64,000 nt of DNA from Cristatella mucedo (lineage: Eukaryota; Bryozoa; Phylactolaemata; Cristatellidae): assembly GCA_009760855.2 (NCBI GenBank), contig WPIO01000002.1:6008501-6072500 (forward strand), given 5' to 3'. Made by a program: the position numbers and the translations under genes. The notes beneath the pieces are model-generated. The model was not told where the DNA came from and did not search any database. It saw nothing but the letters and a program-made list of their open reading frames with translations. Shown piece by piece: positions 22,211 to 33,840 of this stretch. Every line of letters begins with the position of its first letter. Position 1 is the stretch's first letter.

Positions 22211-24204
22211 TGCGGAGTTCACTTTCACTGGATTGAGTTTCCCTCTCGACATCTAAAGCTACACGAAAGCCATGACGGCTAAAACCCCTTGAACGGTCCG
22301 CAGCAGACTTTAATCTCCTGCCTTCTACTAATCGACACTGCTACAGAGAGTCCCTCATTATTTCATGCTGCAAATCGACTCTAGCTTAGCAAGTCCGCCC
22401 CCACCGAGACGCCTTTTCGTTTACATGTGACTAAAACGATCAAGGATCAATAAACCTAGACATGCGGATTCTGCAAAAAGTCTGGACTTACTGTCCAATC
22501 CTTGGTGTATGAAGAGTACTGGAGGCTGTATATATATTTTCGCTAAGGCGAAATGTAAATGCAATAAAGCATTAAGTAAAATCTCATATCCAGACCCCAA
22601 ACATCCTACTGTTCTCTGTCGACCATCTTCATAAGCGATCTCAAGCAAGCTGCCTAATCTGCATACTGCCCTCTCCTAGTTAAAATTTAGTTTTGAAATT
22701 ATATCGCTTAGAATTTTTTTAATTGCTTTGAACTTAAAAGATGTTTTAAAATGGTGGCAATGGCGTTCCGGCAGCTTCCGCTCTGTACACATCCACTGCC
22801 CGGAATGACGAGTGGCCCGTCACGTGCTTCCCATCTTCCGCTTGGCGTAGCTAGTTAATGTACAGAACGCTACTCGACTAATATAAAGCGACCATGTTAA
22901 TAGTCTGTTTTAATAGATATGAATAAACGGTAGCCTTTAAAGGAACTGACGCCCATAAGAATATAGCATCAGCAGACGTTAAAAGGAAAAGATTTTCTTG
23001 CCAGCTATAAAAGGCCGGAAAAACATCAGACGTGGCTGCTGAACGGCGTGCTGCTGAAGCTGAAAGAAGAAGCTGTTCGCGCTAGCAACAATGGGGCCGG
23101 ATAAACTGAGGAAGAAGCAATAGCCATACAAAATTTCCCGTGATATTTTCATGAGCATAAGCTATTGAATAATATGCTCGCTATTTCGTTCAGAAGCTTC
23201 TGTAGCGGGTCTGTAAAAAATAGTTATCAGAATTTTAAGATGATTGCTGAGGATTTCTAATAGTTTGTATAGTTTTCCTACGCTAGTCGCATCGATTATG
23301 CCTACATTGCTTACGCCTTAAGTGCGACTTTCGATCTGGACGGATTGGAACTGATTGGAACCGACGTGGAATGGGGGTGTGCAAGGTGAACTGGCTGCCA
23401 CAAGTGGGATTGTGGAGAGTCCAACTGCTCGGCTTCAAAGAATTAAGGAGCAATACTTAGTCTAACTTAAGCAGATTGAGGAGCAGTGCGGTGGTAAATT
23501 TGAGCGAATCACCACAAAAAGTGCCTACACTCCTTAGCTCTAGGGATAATAGCCACAGCTTTAGAGTATCTGGTTAAACTATGTCTGCCGCTAAGCTTAG
23601 CAACAGTGATTTTGGAAACTAAATCTACTTATAGCACGGAGTCTAATTCGAGTAATGTTGAGTTTAGAATGGTCTCAAAATTTAAGTTTACCAAATGGTA
23701 GAGCAGAAATGAATATATTGTGATCAATCTGCGATGTTTCTAGGATGATAAGATGGGAAATTTAGCGAAGGTTTAAGCTACGGCAAAAGCTCGGAATGAA
23801 GTCGGGCAGCCGTGGTGAATACGGCTTATAAGGCGTGAGTTTATGATAATATACGAGGGTATGCGTTGACTGCAGGTAATCCAAATTTGTATGGTACAAT
23901 GGCCATGACTGTAAACGGAAGAGTAATGAAGTGATTTTTTTTAATAGTGTCCCTTATGGCTTCTGAGGAGAATAACAATGTCATTAATTTCTTACGGGCC
24001 GCTACAATTCATGAAATATAAGTAATGAAAATAATACGATTGCATAAAACCCAGACAGCGTAATCTCTTATAGGCACTTGAAACTTGTAGTGTAGGAACC
24101 ATGTCACTATGGTTAGTGATATTATGTACAGGTTCTGCACAAATATACTGAACAAGGTCAATGCATACAGACCCGACGATTGCTGTGAGGAACACATACG
24201 TTTT
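22211..24204. other. Intergenic stretch with an isolated TATA box
   Basis: AT-rich. It contains TATAAAAG at 23,006-23,013 and, 78 bases further, a start codon in good context (AACAATGG, ATG at 23,091) that opens only 10 codons before TAG. A second TATAAAG-to-AATAAA pair lies near 22,880-22,925. No gene body was recognised downstream. Confidence 0.35.
23006..23013 (+). promoter_or_regulatory. Consensus TATA box, no gene assigned
   Basis: TATAAAAG in a GC-richer context (CCAGC before, GCCGG after) matches the core-promoter consensus. The region after it is purine-rich and has ATG at 23,091 with a 10-codon frame. Transcription is inference only. Confidence 0.2.
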
Positions 24205-25054
24205 ACTCTTTTAAAATGTCGTCAAGTCATGAATGGTCGAGAAGCCAGTCAGTAGATGACATCCGATGTTGAGACTATGCCCGTGAAAGACATGATCTCC
24301 CAAAGGCTTTGAGTTTGGTTCAAGGCACCGCCAAATGACTTGAGTGAGAAGATTTCGTGGCACAATGCCTAGCCTGATTAGGGAGTAGTTCTGGTAGGTA
24401 GACTGGAACCCTAGAATGAAGGAGCATAAAATTACGCGACCAAACCTTGAATTTGATGGGCTGTTTGACAGGGAGCCAGTGAAGATCGGTAAGAAGCGGC
24501 ATTTTGCGTTGCTAACGACTGGCAAGCATTGCTGGTGAGTTTTTCACAAACTCTAATCACCTGAATGTAGACGCCCGAAGAACTGTAAGCACAAGCTAAG
24601 ACAGGGGGTAACAAATGCAGAAATCAGCTGATGTTGGTTATCTGAGAAGGCCGATATTTTTGAAATTTTACGGAGCTGAAATAAGGCAGATTTGACTCTA
24701 GAGCTAATGCGTTCTTCTAGTGAAAGGTCGCCTCGGAAAATAACCTCAAATTTCGTGCAGACGCTACTGCAGATATGCTGGCAGAGATCTTTTAAAGGAA
24801 TAAGTTTGTACATTTCTAATTAACACTAGATTTTTCCATAACTGTTAAGTTAGTTTTATCGTCATTCAATTTGAGAAAGTTTCCAGCCATCCAGTTTCGG
24901 TAAAGCAATATATGCAACAAAGGAGTTGAAATAGTTTGACGCACTTGAAGGCTGGCAGGGATCAAAGCACAAGTAAAACTGTCTGCTTAGAAATGAAGGC
25001 CTATATTGCGCTTGGCAATAACATCAGCTAGAGGATAGGTAAAACCGTATACAT
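24205..25054 (-). mobile_element. Diverged LINE (A-related) copy, 3' part
   Basis: Minus-strand fossil. Blocks equivalent to GDHVF..., LLTDLHWLPVKQPIKFKV, NLVYICKL-type template region and the IAKRNIGLHF segment appear in order from 24,300 to 25,040, with frame changes. It differs enough from the 10.7-kb copy to be an older subfamily. It is interrupted near 25,050 and resumes at 25,276. Confidence 0.7.
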
Positions 25055-25089
25055 ACATATATATAAGTATATACGTAGATATATATATT

Positions 25090-25132
<43 letters not shown>

Positions 25133-25150
25133 ATATATATGCGTGTATAT
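25040..25150. repeat. TA/TG microsatellite
   Basis: Mixed (TA)n, (GT)n and ATATATG runs, with a pure GT run at 25,096-25,131. On the minus strand it forms the 3' tail of the SINE at 25,151-25,275, as in the copy at 29.1 kb. Confidence 0.85.
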
Positions 25151-25275
25151 GTATAATTCATTTGCATGCACCCTAAAAAAATGTAATCTCGATCTAGGAG
25201 CTTCATATATGCCAAGAGCACACGAAGTCTGGAGTCAAAAGTTGAGCATTCACCCCTGCGAGCCAAACCAGGGTA
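25151..25275 (-). mobile_element. SINE family 1 inserted into LINE reverse transcriptase
   Basis: On the minus strand the body GGCATATATGAAGCTCCTAG and the AGATTACATTTTT-type tail resemble the 20.7- and 29.1-kb SINEs. It ends in a TATAC microsatellite (25,040-25,150). Sequence on both sides belongs to one LINE copy, so this is a nested insertion. The possible duplication (GTAAAACCGT against GCAAAATGTT) is too diverged to be sure. Confidence 0.5.
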
Positions 25276-25640
25276 GCAAAATGTTTAAAAGAAGTGGACC
25301 AAGCACAGAGCACTGGGGCACACCGTCTTCAGAGGTTCCTTGGAGTATTATTGCCGGTTGGTATACATTCTCGGAGAAGACTCTCACTGGGATCCGACCT
25401 AGAAAATCGCAATGCAGTACCAATGGACACCCAAGCGAAACGAGAGGTGCTCGAGAAGGACTCGGTGATCAAATGCTAGCAAAAAATCGAGCAAAAAATG
25501 CGAAGAGACTAACTAGTTGTGCATTTCCCAGAAGACTGTTTTTCACTTTAAGCCAAACTGGCTTGGTAGAGTGATTAGCTCTCAAATCTAACTGAAACTC
25601 ATTAGCTAAGTTCAAAGTTTCAATATTAGAATTGAGCTGC
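25276..25640 (-). mobile_element. Diverged LINE copy, N-terminal reverse transcriptase part
   Basis: Minus-strand continuation of the 24.2-kb fossil. It contains equivalents of GVPQCSVLGPL (25,290-25,330), motif A and the NEFQLDLRANHST block (25,560-25,600). The catalytic Gln of the PQGS box is followed by Cys. Stops are present. It shows the copy once held most of an RT. Confidence 0.7.
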
Positions 25641-27714
25641 TCAGCCAATACTAGGAAATGTGTATTTGATAGGAACAGTAGTCGCAGAACGGTTGTGGCC
25701 ACTTTAGTTCTCTTGATCAAGTGTCGCCTTAATAATTTCTCCCCTCGTAAAAGCATTTTTGAAAAAATATGGACGACACCTGAGGCCAAGGACATATTTA
25801 TAAGGCTGGTTATGCTTGGTAGAAGCAGGTCTATTAATTGCAGAAGTAGGACAGTGGGAATCGAGTATAGAGGGCTAGTAGTCTCTTAGACTAAACATTG
25901 TAAATTGGTCACACGTGGCAGGCTTGAATGCCGACATTGAGGTAAACCATAGGCTGTCAGGATTTTGTGTCCGTTACATAGGGTTAATAGTGAGGATTAG
26001 TAGCATATGCACTGTGGCCAGTGCTATCCACACGCAGCCCGTCAGTGTCTATGGTTGCTAACGCTCACTGTGAAGGACATGTAATTTTCGCGAATGCATT
26101 CGTGCTCTTTATTTCTGCCGTACTTTCCAATATCTTTAACCCACCCAATTCCATCTACGTGGCCTCTACGACTTTTCAGCCGTGCTGTGAGGGGCCAGCT
26201 TTGTACCCAAGATAGGTTTGGTTGGCTGGGACAGGACGGCTGTAATGTGATATGGGTCAGCAACTAGACCGGGGCCTGACTTATAGGATAGTCTGGATAT
26301 GCCATGACATCGTGTGACTTGAGCTTTTGGAAACCTTATGTTAGCCAAATAAGTCGTAGTTTTGGGTGCTCTCGATATCGCCCCATGATGCCCCTGGATG
26401 AATATCGAGTGCTATCCGGAGATTCAGCAACTCGCGAAATGTATCGAGGCCCCAAAAACCGAGCAGGGTAGGAGATAAGCGTATTCGTTGTTATGGCTTA
26501 TACATTCCGCGCCCCCTGTAGCGTTTTGTTCATGGCTTCCTCCGTGAGCTGTGATGTACCGCACAAGCAAATTCTCGTTACAGCAGCTAGTCGTGTACTA
26601 ATGTCGTCTTGGCTGGTACTAGTGTGGATTGCCGCTCGTCTTCGAGATTGCTCCGGTCCGAGAATGCTTGCCCCAGTCGGGTGAGCTGGCCTCGTGTTCC
26701 CGTGCCGCCTTCGATTGCCTAATGTACCTAGGACCCTCAGTAGTTCTGCTTAGCTCCCCTGTTTTTTTGGGGTATATGATGTTACAAAGTGATTTGATCA
26801 AATGGCCGTTCGTCTTACTCTAGCTTAGCGTCGTGCCGAGCGGCGGCCTGAGCATGGTGGGGTTAGGCGGGAAATAACCTCTGCAATTAAATCTTGGTTA
26901 CAGCTTCACCAGGATCGGTCACCTGTCTGCAAGGACGATCGCGAATTGCATTTTCTGTGTTTGTAACAGAAGACATTAATAAAGAGACGCATATTGTATT
27001 ATTTGTGTTTCTAACAAAGGACATTGGTAAAGGGCTGCTATACCACATTCATAACAATATTCTCGTTATAAACGGCAGGACACACTAGGTGAGTTTTCCC
27101 CCTAATCTCATCTGCCCCGGTAGACCGATAGCTTAACCGCACAATCTCACGCTAATTAGCATGCAGGAACAACCACTGGACAAATTCGGATTCACAATCG
27201 CGTTGATCCATGGTAACAAGGATGTGTCATGACCACAGCCTTCATTGCATACTTATCTAATGCCTAAAGAAGCAGCAGTGCACGAGCGGTTAGAACAACG
27301 GCACAGCCCACGTTTTGCTAATAGATTTGAAGCCGATGCTTTATTGAGCTCTGCCAAACGTAGAAGAAACACTATTCTTGATAGCTCACTCGATAGAGCG
27401 CCGGACATGTGGCCCAGTGGTTTCGGCCCCTTTCCCGGCCCCGCTCGAGGCAAAATCATTTTTTGGCGTAGCGTTTAGTACAGCGTCGCTCAGTATATTG
27501 AAATTACAGCCCTTTATCGCTGGAGGGTGTGGTTTTTCGCAGCCTCTAGGTTGTGGTGCATCGGCGAATACGCAACACCTGCCCGCCGCCCTACATTAAG
27601 GCGGAGTGCCTTTTCTCTTCTGTTGCGTCCGAACTGACGCGTCTAATCTCAGTTTGCTTCTACATTAAGTGCTCTCTACCACGACGCTGCAGTCACGACT
27701 GACTCTAACTGTCT
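25641..27714. other. Intergenic stretch, possible tRNA-like fragment
   Basis: No gene was recognised. At 27,380-27,400 the sequence GATAGCTCACTCGATAGAGCG resembles a tRNA D-arm and A box, but no matching B box or cloverleaf follows. It may be a SINE relic. Confidence 0.35.
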
Positions 27715-27737
27715 CTCTCTCTCCCTGTGTGTGTGTG

Positions 27738-27781
<44 letters not shown>

Positions 27782-27782
27782 C

Positions 27783-27830
<48 letters not shown>

Positions 27831-27845
27831 TTGTGTGTGTATTTT
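27715..27845. repeat. GT dinucleotide microsatellite, about 115 bp
   Basis: Long (GT)n with short GC interruptions near 27,777-27,787. It generates Cys/Val and His/Thr open frames that are not genes. Confidence 0.95.
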
Positions 27846-29129
27846 TGCACGTCTCTCCAACTACCGCGTCCTCTCCTATTTCACTTTGAGGTGTCACGTG
27901 GAGCCACCGTCGGACTAGAGCCTCGAATACCTTCTGTGAGTGCGAAATTAATTACTGATTGCCGGACAGGGCGATGCAACTTATAGGTCGGATACTGCTT
28001 CCACCAGGGACGATTATTACTAAACGTCAGAGCCGAGCAATGTTGCTCCAGGTGCTCCGGCGACCACTCCCATTGGGCAATACCATCGGTATTCTCCATT
28101 AGGATTGCATTTCGCTAATCCGTTTCGTCTTAGCCCATAGCTTGCACTATTAGCCGAGTAGATCTTAGCTGGGTGCCGTGTCAGAGGTGAGAGCAGTACC
28201 TGGATGCGCAGCCAGAGCAATGCAATGTGCACCCATCCCACGCACACAATATGACAGATAGTATCACCTAGTGTCGACGCATTAATGCGATCAATTCCTG
28301 TGGCTATTCGGTTGCCTGGTAAAGGCCCAGTTTGATGGCCACGCCCTCTCCCACTTCTCCGTGAGTTCTTGCTGATTGACTGAACACCTTTACCTTGTAT
28401 GTCTTAGATAAGAAGCTGGCCGGAAGCATGCGTCAACGTTTTGGGTACGACGTACGGAAAAAAGCCTGAAGGCCAATTACGAATGTTGTGGAGGGGCGCG
28501 TCTCATTGAAAAGAACGCCTCATTACGGCGTCGACGAAGTTATACGGTGAGATGTATATGAAATACTCGGATCACTGACTGACGGTGCAGAATAACAAGG
28601 CATACCAAAACAGTCATGGTCGCTGTCAAATTTGTATCGCTATCGTTTGTCTCATGACTGCCATTTCCTCATGTCAGAACTATGTATATCTTTACCCACA
28701 CGAACGCTCGCTAGCCCCAGAGCCTCTACGCGTGAGGCTTGAAGTAAAAATGCCAAAACCCCGCTTCCCATAGGAGCACCGTAAAAGTTATGAGAACACA
28801 ACTAGTAGGACAAAACGTGATAATAAACTTGTCTCTTAGCCTTAAGGCTCTCGGTGACTGGTCGCTTAACTTGACATGGCTGACTTCACAGCTAGAAAGC
28901 AAGCATCTGTGCGCGTTCTGATATCACTATTTCTTTCAAGAGTCGTCGCATAATTCTGTGAGTCTATACTAGTTCCTGTTTTGTAGCAATTATAACAATA
29001 ATTACAATTTATCTTTCTTAAATAGAGCCTATGAAAATTGAATTTCCAGTCAGGTGTTTTTCAACTCCCTGCAACAATAACCCAAGAAGCAAGAAGCAAT
29101 AACCCAAAGTTCGTGAGAAGCAAGACACT
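27846..29129. other. Intergenic stretch, nothing recognised
   Basis: No coding, RNA or repeat feature was recognised. Open frames are all shorter than 80 codons. Confidence 0.5.
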
Positions 29130-29289
29130 ATGTTAAGGCAAGTATGCCGAGCTGCTTTTGCCCAGTGGTTAGTAGGTGCTCGCCGCGACCAGGCTTCTGC
29201 CGAGGTAGTGGGCTGGAGTCTCGTGGCATATGTGAAGCGCCTGAATGAAGACAGAGTTCCTTTATGGCGCTATAAAAACGAATTGTATG

Positions 29290-29290
<1 letters not shown>
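29130..29290 (+). mobile_element. tRNA-derived SINE, family 1, longest copy
   Basis: A tRNA-like head with an A-box-like TTGCCCAGTGGTTAG near 29,157-29,171 and a B-box-like GGGCTGGAGTCTC near 29,210-29,222. It is followed by GTGGCATATGTGAAGCGCCTG and a LINE-like tail ending in GGCGCTATAAAAACG. A TA/TG microsatellite follows directly at 29,285-29,357, as in the 25.2-kb copy. The internal polymerase III boxes and the LINE-matching tail are the classic SINE layout. Confidence 0.65.
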
Positions 29291-29320
<30 letters not shown>

Positions 29321-29357
29321 GTATATATATGTATATATATATATATACATATATAAA
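29285..29357. repeat. TA/TATATG microsatellite
   Basis: Alternating TA runs with interspersed TG, directly after the SINE. It probably grew from the SINE's simple-sequence tail. Confidence 0.9.
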
Positions 29358-30417
29358 GCCACTAAAGTTTGCTCGGTCGCAATTCATTTAGATAAATTTG
29401 GCTGCGGTTCAAATGTGGATGCCGGCATGAGCGTACATAGAGCACCACATACATATATAATACATACATGAGCGTACGTAGAGCACTGAGCGGCTTTCTC
29501 TGTTGCTTGTTTCCTCGTTTCTGTCGGCCGTATTCTGCTCGCTGTAGACACGCTGGTATGCAATAGTGAATGGAAGCACAGGTTTTATATGTAATCTAGC
29601 GATCACCTAAACAAACAAAAGCTTCAACTCGGCATTGCATGGCGGACCTAAGTGCACGTTAACCTACCGTAGCTGTGAGCCCTCCAGAATGACTGCCAAT
29701 TTTTGATTTATAAGTTAATGGAGCCACATCTGCGCGGGAGTACAAACGGAAAAGTATTTAAAAATAATTTATTTATATTTAATTGTAACAATGAAAATTT
29801 TGCGAAATTTCCATTAAAAATTTTTACCGGTTAGCGAATCAGCATTGATTTGCTTTTACGAAACTTGCGAGCTGTCAATTTTCTTCATTGATATTAACTA
29901 TTTAACTTACCCCGAAACAGATCACGGGAAGATTCTATTTATGAGCGCCCATCACTTTCTAAAGTAAAGCACAAACACACTTCGGTTGGTCACGCTCGTT
30001 CTGGTAGCTTTCCAATGCACTACAACGAACCGAAAGTTGGAAAATATCCGAAGCACCAGTTGCCTTTTCGGGCGACAGCAAAAGTGGTCGTAATGCTAAG
30101 AGCACCAACTCCTAGAATGCCATGGCCACCCTTTAAAAAGCCCTCTCAAAGTCATAGTCCTGTGAAGTGCTGTGCATAACAATTTTGAGCTTCAACGATG
30201 CAAGTGTACGTATCGCACACCCAAAGTAAATAAGTGAACGTATCACACATCATATAGCTACACATCCGATTTAGCAAATTGCGTTCTCCTTTTTGGCACA
30301 TATCATTGCTTTGCTGTCGTAGTAGCATATAACAATATCACACCAAGGATATCAGTGATTGCGACATACTGCGGGAATGACTAAATAACTCAGCAGATAT
30401 ATTAGTGTTTGATAGTT
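29358..30417. other. Intergenic stretch, nothing recognised
   Basis: AT-rich and unique-looking, with no features that I can support. Confidence 0.5.
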
Positions 30418-30748
30418 AAGTATGTATGTATGTATCTCGTCTGTAACTCAACAAAGTTTTAAAGACTGTGTGGGCGTTACGCAGGAGAGTTTTGTATAGC
30501 GCACTCGCAGCCTAAGCGGCTTTCGGTACGCATTCGGTAGCCAACGGACGTCGTCTCACGCAAAAAAGGGAAAGTAGGAAGCATAGCAGAGTAAGGAGAG
30601 CAGTTGAGGTAGTGACTAGCATGGAAGTAGCAGCTCAGGATCGCTGAACAGGATGACCCATAGCCGGCAGCAGGAGAGTAGTTATCGTTGCGTGAGAATT
30701 GTGGAAAGGAGTTCCACAGTCTAGGACCAGTAGATCTAAAGCTACTGT
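30418..30748 (-). mobile_element. LINE family B copy, 5'-truncated
   Basis: Minus-strand 3' portion of family B, closely matching 19,160-19,470. It has a (CATA)n tail at 30,418-30,437, the GGGCGTTACGCAGGAGAG block, and coding sequence up to the GDRSFS equivalent near 30,735. The truncation point differs from that of the 19.2-kb copy. Confidence 0.8.
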
Positions 30749-31629
30749 AGTGTATTTAATCACAGCACAAGACAATATGGAGTGCGTGGTAAGAGGCTAA
30801 ATTAAGCAGTCATAGATAGCAGCATGCAAAGTTGATACATTCAAGGGAAGATGAGAAGAGTGCGAAAACCAGCTGGAGCACTTCCTCTCATTTCGATTCA
30901 TCACATGTCCCTGACAACTTCCTCTGTCACCAACTCCAAACTCTCGACGGAGCATTCCCTACTGGAACTTTAAGACCGGTAGTCCAAGTAGGTAGCTTAC
31001 TGTTCGTAACTAGAGGCCACGCACCGTCAGATCCTGGCTTGCCATTTAAAATCGGTCGGCACATAATGTCTTAATCAAGCTCGAATCGAGCTGCCGCTCG
31101 ACTTTCAAAGCTAGCGAATCACCCAAAAAGAAGTACCCGCTTTACGTTTTTCCCTTTGGCGCTAACCTGAGCGCTACCTATCTTTGAGTCTTTGCTCCAA
31201 AAAAATTAAAAACGAACAGTTGACAGAACTCGGCAGCAGCCGAAGGCACGAACCGGGGCGTTAGCTGCAGGTTGCCTAGAAGCGAGCCGCCGATACGGGC
31301 TGAGCTGTCCAAGCATATTTATTCCCTCTGCACCAACCGAGGGTTCTTAAACCGTCGCCACAAATTCATTGATGTGTTCGACACTATTTTAGTTAGCCAT
31401 CCAAGCTAACACTGTACTACAAACGTCTTCGTATTTTTATTAATTGTAGGACGAAGAATTTCTATTAATTGTAGGAATTTATCTTTTCAGTTTTTGTCTA
31501 GACTTTCGTAGCAAGTTTCACCTGGCTCTCGCTTCCAACTCATCTTCTTCAGCCCATGTCATCCTATCTACCCTTAGTGCTAAACTGTGCAAATATATTG
31601 GTCGGAAAGAAATTTTGTATCGATGGCTT
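30749..31629. other. Intergenic stretch, nothing recognised
   Basis: No family was recognised. An 80-codon frame at 30,832 lacks motifs. Confidence 0.5.
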
Positions 31630-31885
31630 CTTATCACAGCACTTGGTGGGTCCATGCGATTAGTTCTGATTGCTTCTGATTCGTTTCTGTGCGTTTATGC
31701 GTTCGGACACTGTGCATGCTGCCACTAACCATATTGGCATGCTGACCCTGGGCGTGTCATCTTTAACCATGTTATGCTCGCTGCAATTGAGAATGGTACC
31801 ACTAGCCATACGATCGTGCTTCCTTTATAGCATATTAAAAATATCTAGAAAGAGTAAGTTCTCGGAGGGCAGTATAAAAAGAAGA
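31630..31885 (+). mobile_element. LINE family A 3' UTR copy
   Basis: Plus-strand 3' end of family A. It has CAGCACTTGGTGGGTCC, the CACTGTGCATGCTGCCACTAAC block, ACCATGTTATGCTC, and the AGAAAGAGTAAGTTCTCGGAGGGC stem region. The (ATT)n tail is lost and sequence diverges after GTATAAAAAG. Confidence 0.75.
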
Positions 31886-32261
31886 AATTATTTTTATCCC
31901 TATAAAAAAGCTTACATTGTATCTCTGGTTAGCTCAGCTAAGACATTTGACCTCAACAAAAGAGTTCATGATGCTATATAAATTAATTAGACATGTTCTG
32001 CCTCACGCTGAGGATTTGATGTAACAATAAGCTGAAGCTAATATTACGATTGTCATGTGATTGATGGTGAGTTGTTTCCCAAGCCACCAGAGTCTGCTGC
32101 ATACCTGCCACAGAGAGAAATATCTATTCAATCTGAAATTTTGTCTTATAATGGCTGCAATTTATTCCCTCATTATTGATCTTTAAATGTTGTCGCTGAA
32201 GAATTCATGAAACACAAGTAAAAAATCAAGAAGGGGCTCATTGTGTGATTTTATTTTCACA
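31886..32261. other. Intergenic stretch, nothing recognised
   Basis: About 375 AT-rich bases between two LINE family A fragments. No coding, RNA or repeat feature was recognised. Confidence 0.5.
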
Positions 32262-32328
32262 CCAAATGTCAAGTACCTAGAAACGCATCGATTTCCCCGA
32301 GGGCGCTATATCAAATGCATTATTATTA
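32262..32328 (+). mobile_element. LINE or SINE family A-type tail fragment
   Basis: About 65 bases matching only the conserved tail (AAGTACCTAGAAACGCATCG...GAGGGCGCTATATCAAATG) and ending in (ATT)n at 32,316-32,325. It is too short to say whether it came from a LINE or a SINE carrying the same tail. Confidence 0.65.
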
Positions 32329-33231
32329 CTCTATTGCTGTGTGACTTTACCAAATTTACGCTCCTTTCATTCTGTAATTGCATGACCGCTAATTATAATC
32401 TCTGAATGTACTCAATCGAGGCGGATAGCTTCCAACTTCCGATGTCACCGGCACTTTTACCTTTGATCACGGGACCAATGACTACAGTCAATCTAACGAA
32501 TACTGTGCTCTGACATCTTGCTTGACATGAATAGACTTCTCCTTTGGGTGGCGTAAGGTAGGATCTAGCATGGCCTCGTCTAGACAGTTCCAAGAGTATT
32601 TTTTATCTTATGATTTTCTTTCCCCATACAGAGAGATTCGTGAGCAGACAATACAAGTCAGTAACAAGTAATTCTTTAGTCGTTGCATTCAGTCTCACTT
32701 AACTGGTCTTCCAATTCATTAAAACGACTACAATTTTGAACAAATGCCGCATTAACGTTATGGTATTAAATGCCACACGTGTTTTGCTCGAAATAAAATA
32801 AAGCTAAATATAGTCTCACAGAAAACCGTACTTTAAGGTATGTAGATTTATCCGTTTGGCCCCAAACTATAATACAATAGTGGTACTTTAATACGAAGAT
32901 TGTAAGCTGTGTGCCTCTTTTTTATTTGTCTCTGAGTTTGCAACTCTCCAAAACCGAATAGCGGCTCGGAGATGGTTATGCTGAAAAGTTCAATGTAGTG
33001 GTCCCAGAGGAGCAGAAACGCGTTTCCTTGCAAATGTGGTAGGCAAAAGATTCTACCTCATATAACAAATAAAGTGTGATAAATCTAGTTCAGCCCGGCC
33101 GACGGTCAAGGAAGTCAGTTAAATAGCTATAACAGCGCAGACCCGCTGAGGATTAACCGTCAGAGTCAGAACCGACCGAGGAAATTTCATCAATTCCCAA
33201 GAATGGGGGATGCGAGTTGCATAGTCTTGAA
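32329..33231. other. Intergenic stretch, nothing recognised
   Basis: AT-rich with no recognised gene or repeat. Confidence 0.5.
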
Positions 33232-33311
33232 CAGAGGTTCTCAACCTTCCTAATGCCGCGATCATTTTATAAAAGCTGACACCGTGCTGGCGAGAACCAA
33301 CACGGTGTCAG
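33232..33311 (+). mobile_element. hAT (Charlie/SPIN-like) transposon end with internal hairpin
   Basis: CAGAGGTTCTCAACC at 33,232-33,246, followed by TTCCTAATGCCGCGATC, strongly resembles the 5' terminal repeat of hAT transposons of the Charlie/SPIN type known across animals. A 15-bp hairpin follows: 33,276-33,290 pairs with 33,297-33,311 with one wobble and a 6-base loop. No opposite terminus was found, so this is probably a truncated relic. Confidence 0.45.
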
Positions 33312-33460
33312 TCCTCAATTGTGGTACGCAGCAACTCTTCCTTCACCAGGATTGAAAGTGACGATTAGCTGTCATGGCGTTCTGCTTTTCGAGGAATGCC
33401 CGAGAAGCAAGTTTTCAGACCACATCTTCAAAAGCAGTTACTTCGCTCATGTGCATGGGC

Positions 33461-33607
<147 letters not shown>

Positions 33608-33840
33608 GTATATATAAATAGTGGCACGGGGATCAGAGAGGGGCTCCGCCCATACCCTGTAAATTGGGATCTGGAAGGAGGCGGTCCCCCAGATCGCGAC
33701 TACGGCAAGCGAAAATTGGCTGAAATGACACCAAAGTGGCCAGAGCAGCCTGGCCAGGCATCAAGGGGCCAGCGGCCGCCGCTAAAGCGCGGCAGCTTCC
33801 CTCCCGACCGGGCGTCAGACTCGGCTCCCGCCAAAAAGAG
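33608..33840 (+). CDS. Possible exon after a TATA-like box, product unknown
   Basis: Directly after the CA repeat lies TATATAAATAG (33,609-33,619), then a GC-rich open segment of about 70 codons. It has proline/lysine/arginine-rich, coding-like composition: DLEGGGPPDRDYGKRKLAEM, then KWPEQPGQASRGQ and PPDRASDSAPAKKR. It ends at AAAAAGAG followed by GTCAGG, a weak donor. The frame stays open to 34,039, but composition becomes AT-rich and hydrophobic after about 33,840. No family is recognised. It could be an exon, a transposon gag fragment or chance. Confidence 0.25.

Noticed and set aside
27378-27470. tRNA-like D-arm sequence
   Set aside because: No B box, acceptor stem pairing or cloverleaf. 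At most a SINE relic.
27665-27986. Cys/Val and His/Thr reading frames around 27.7 kb
   Set aside because: Translation of a GT/CA microsatellite.
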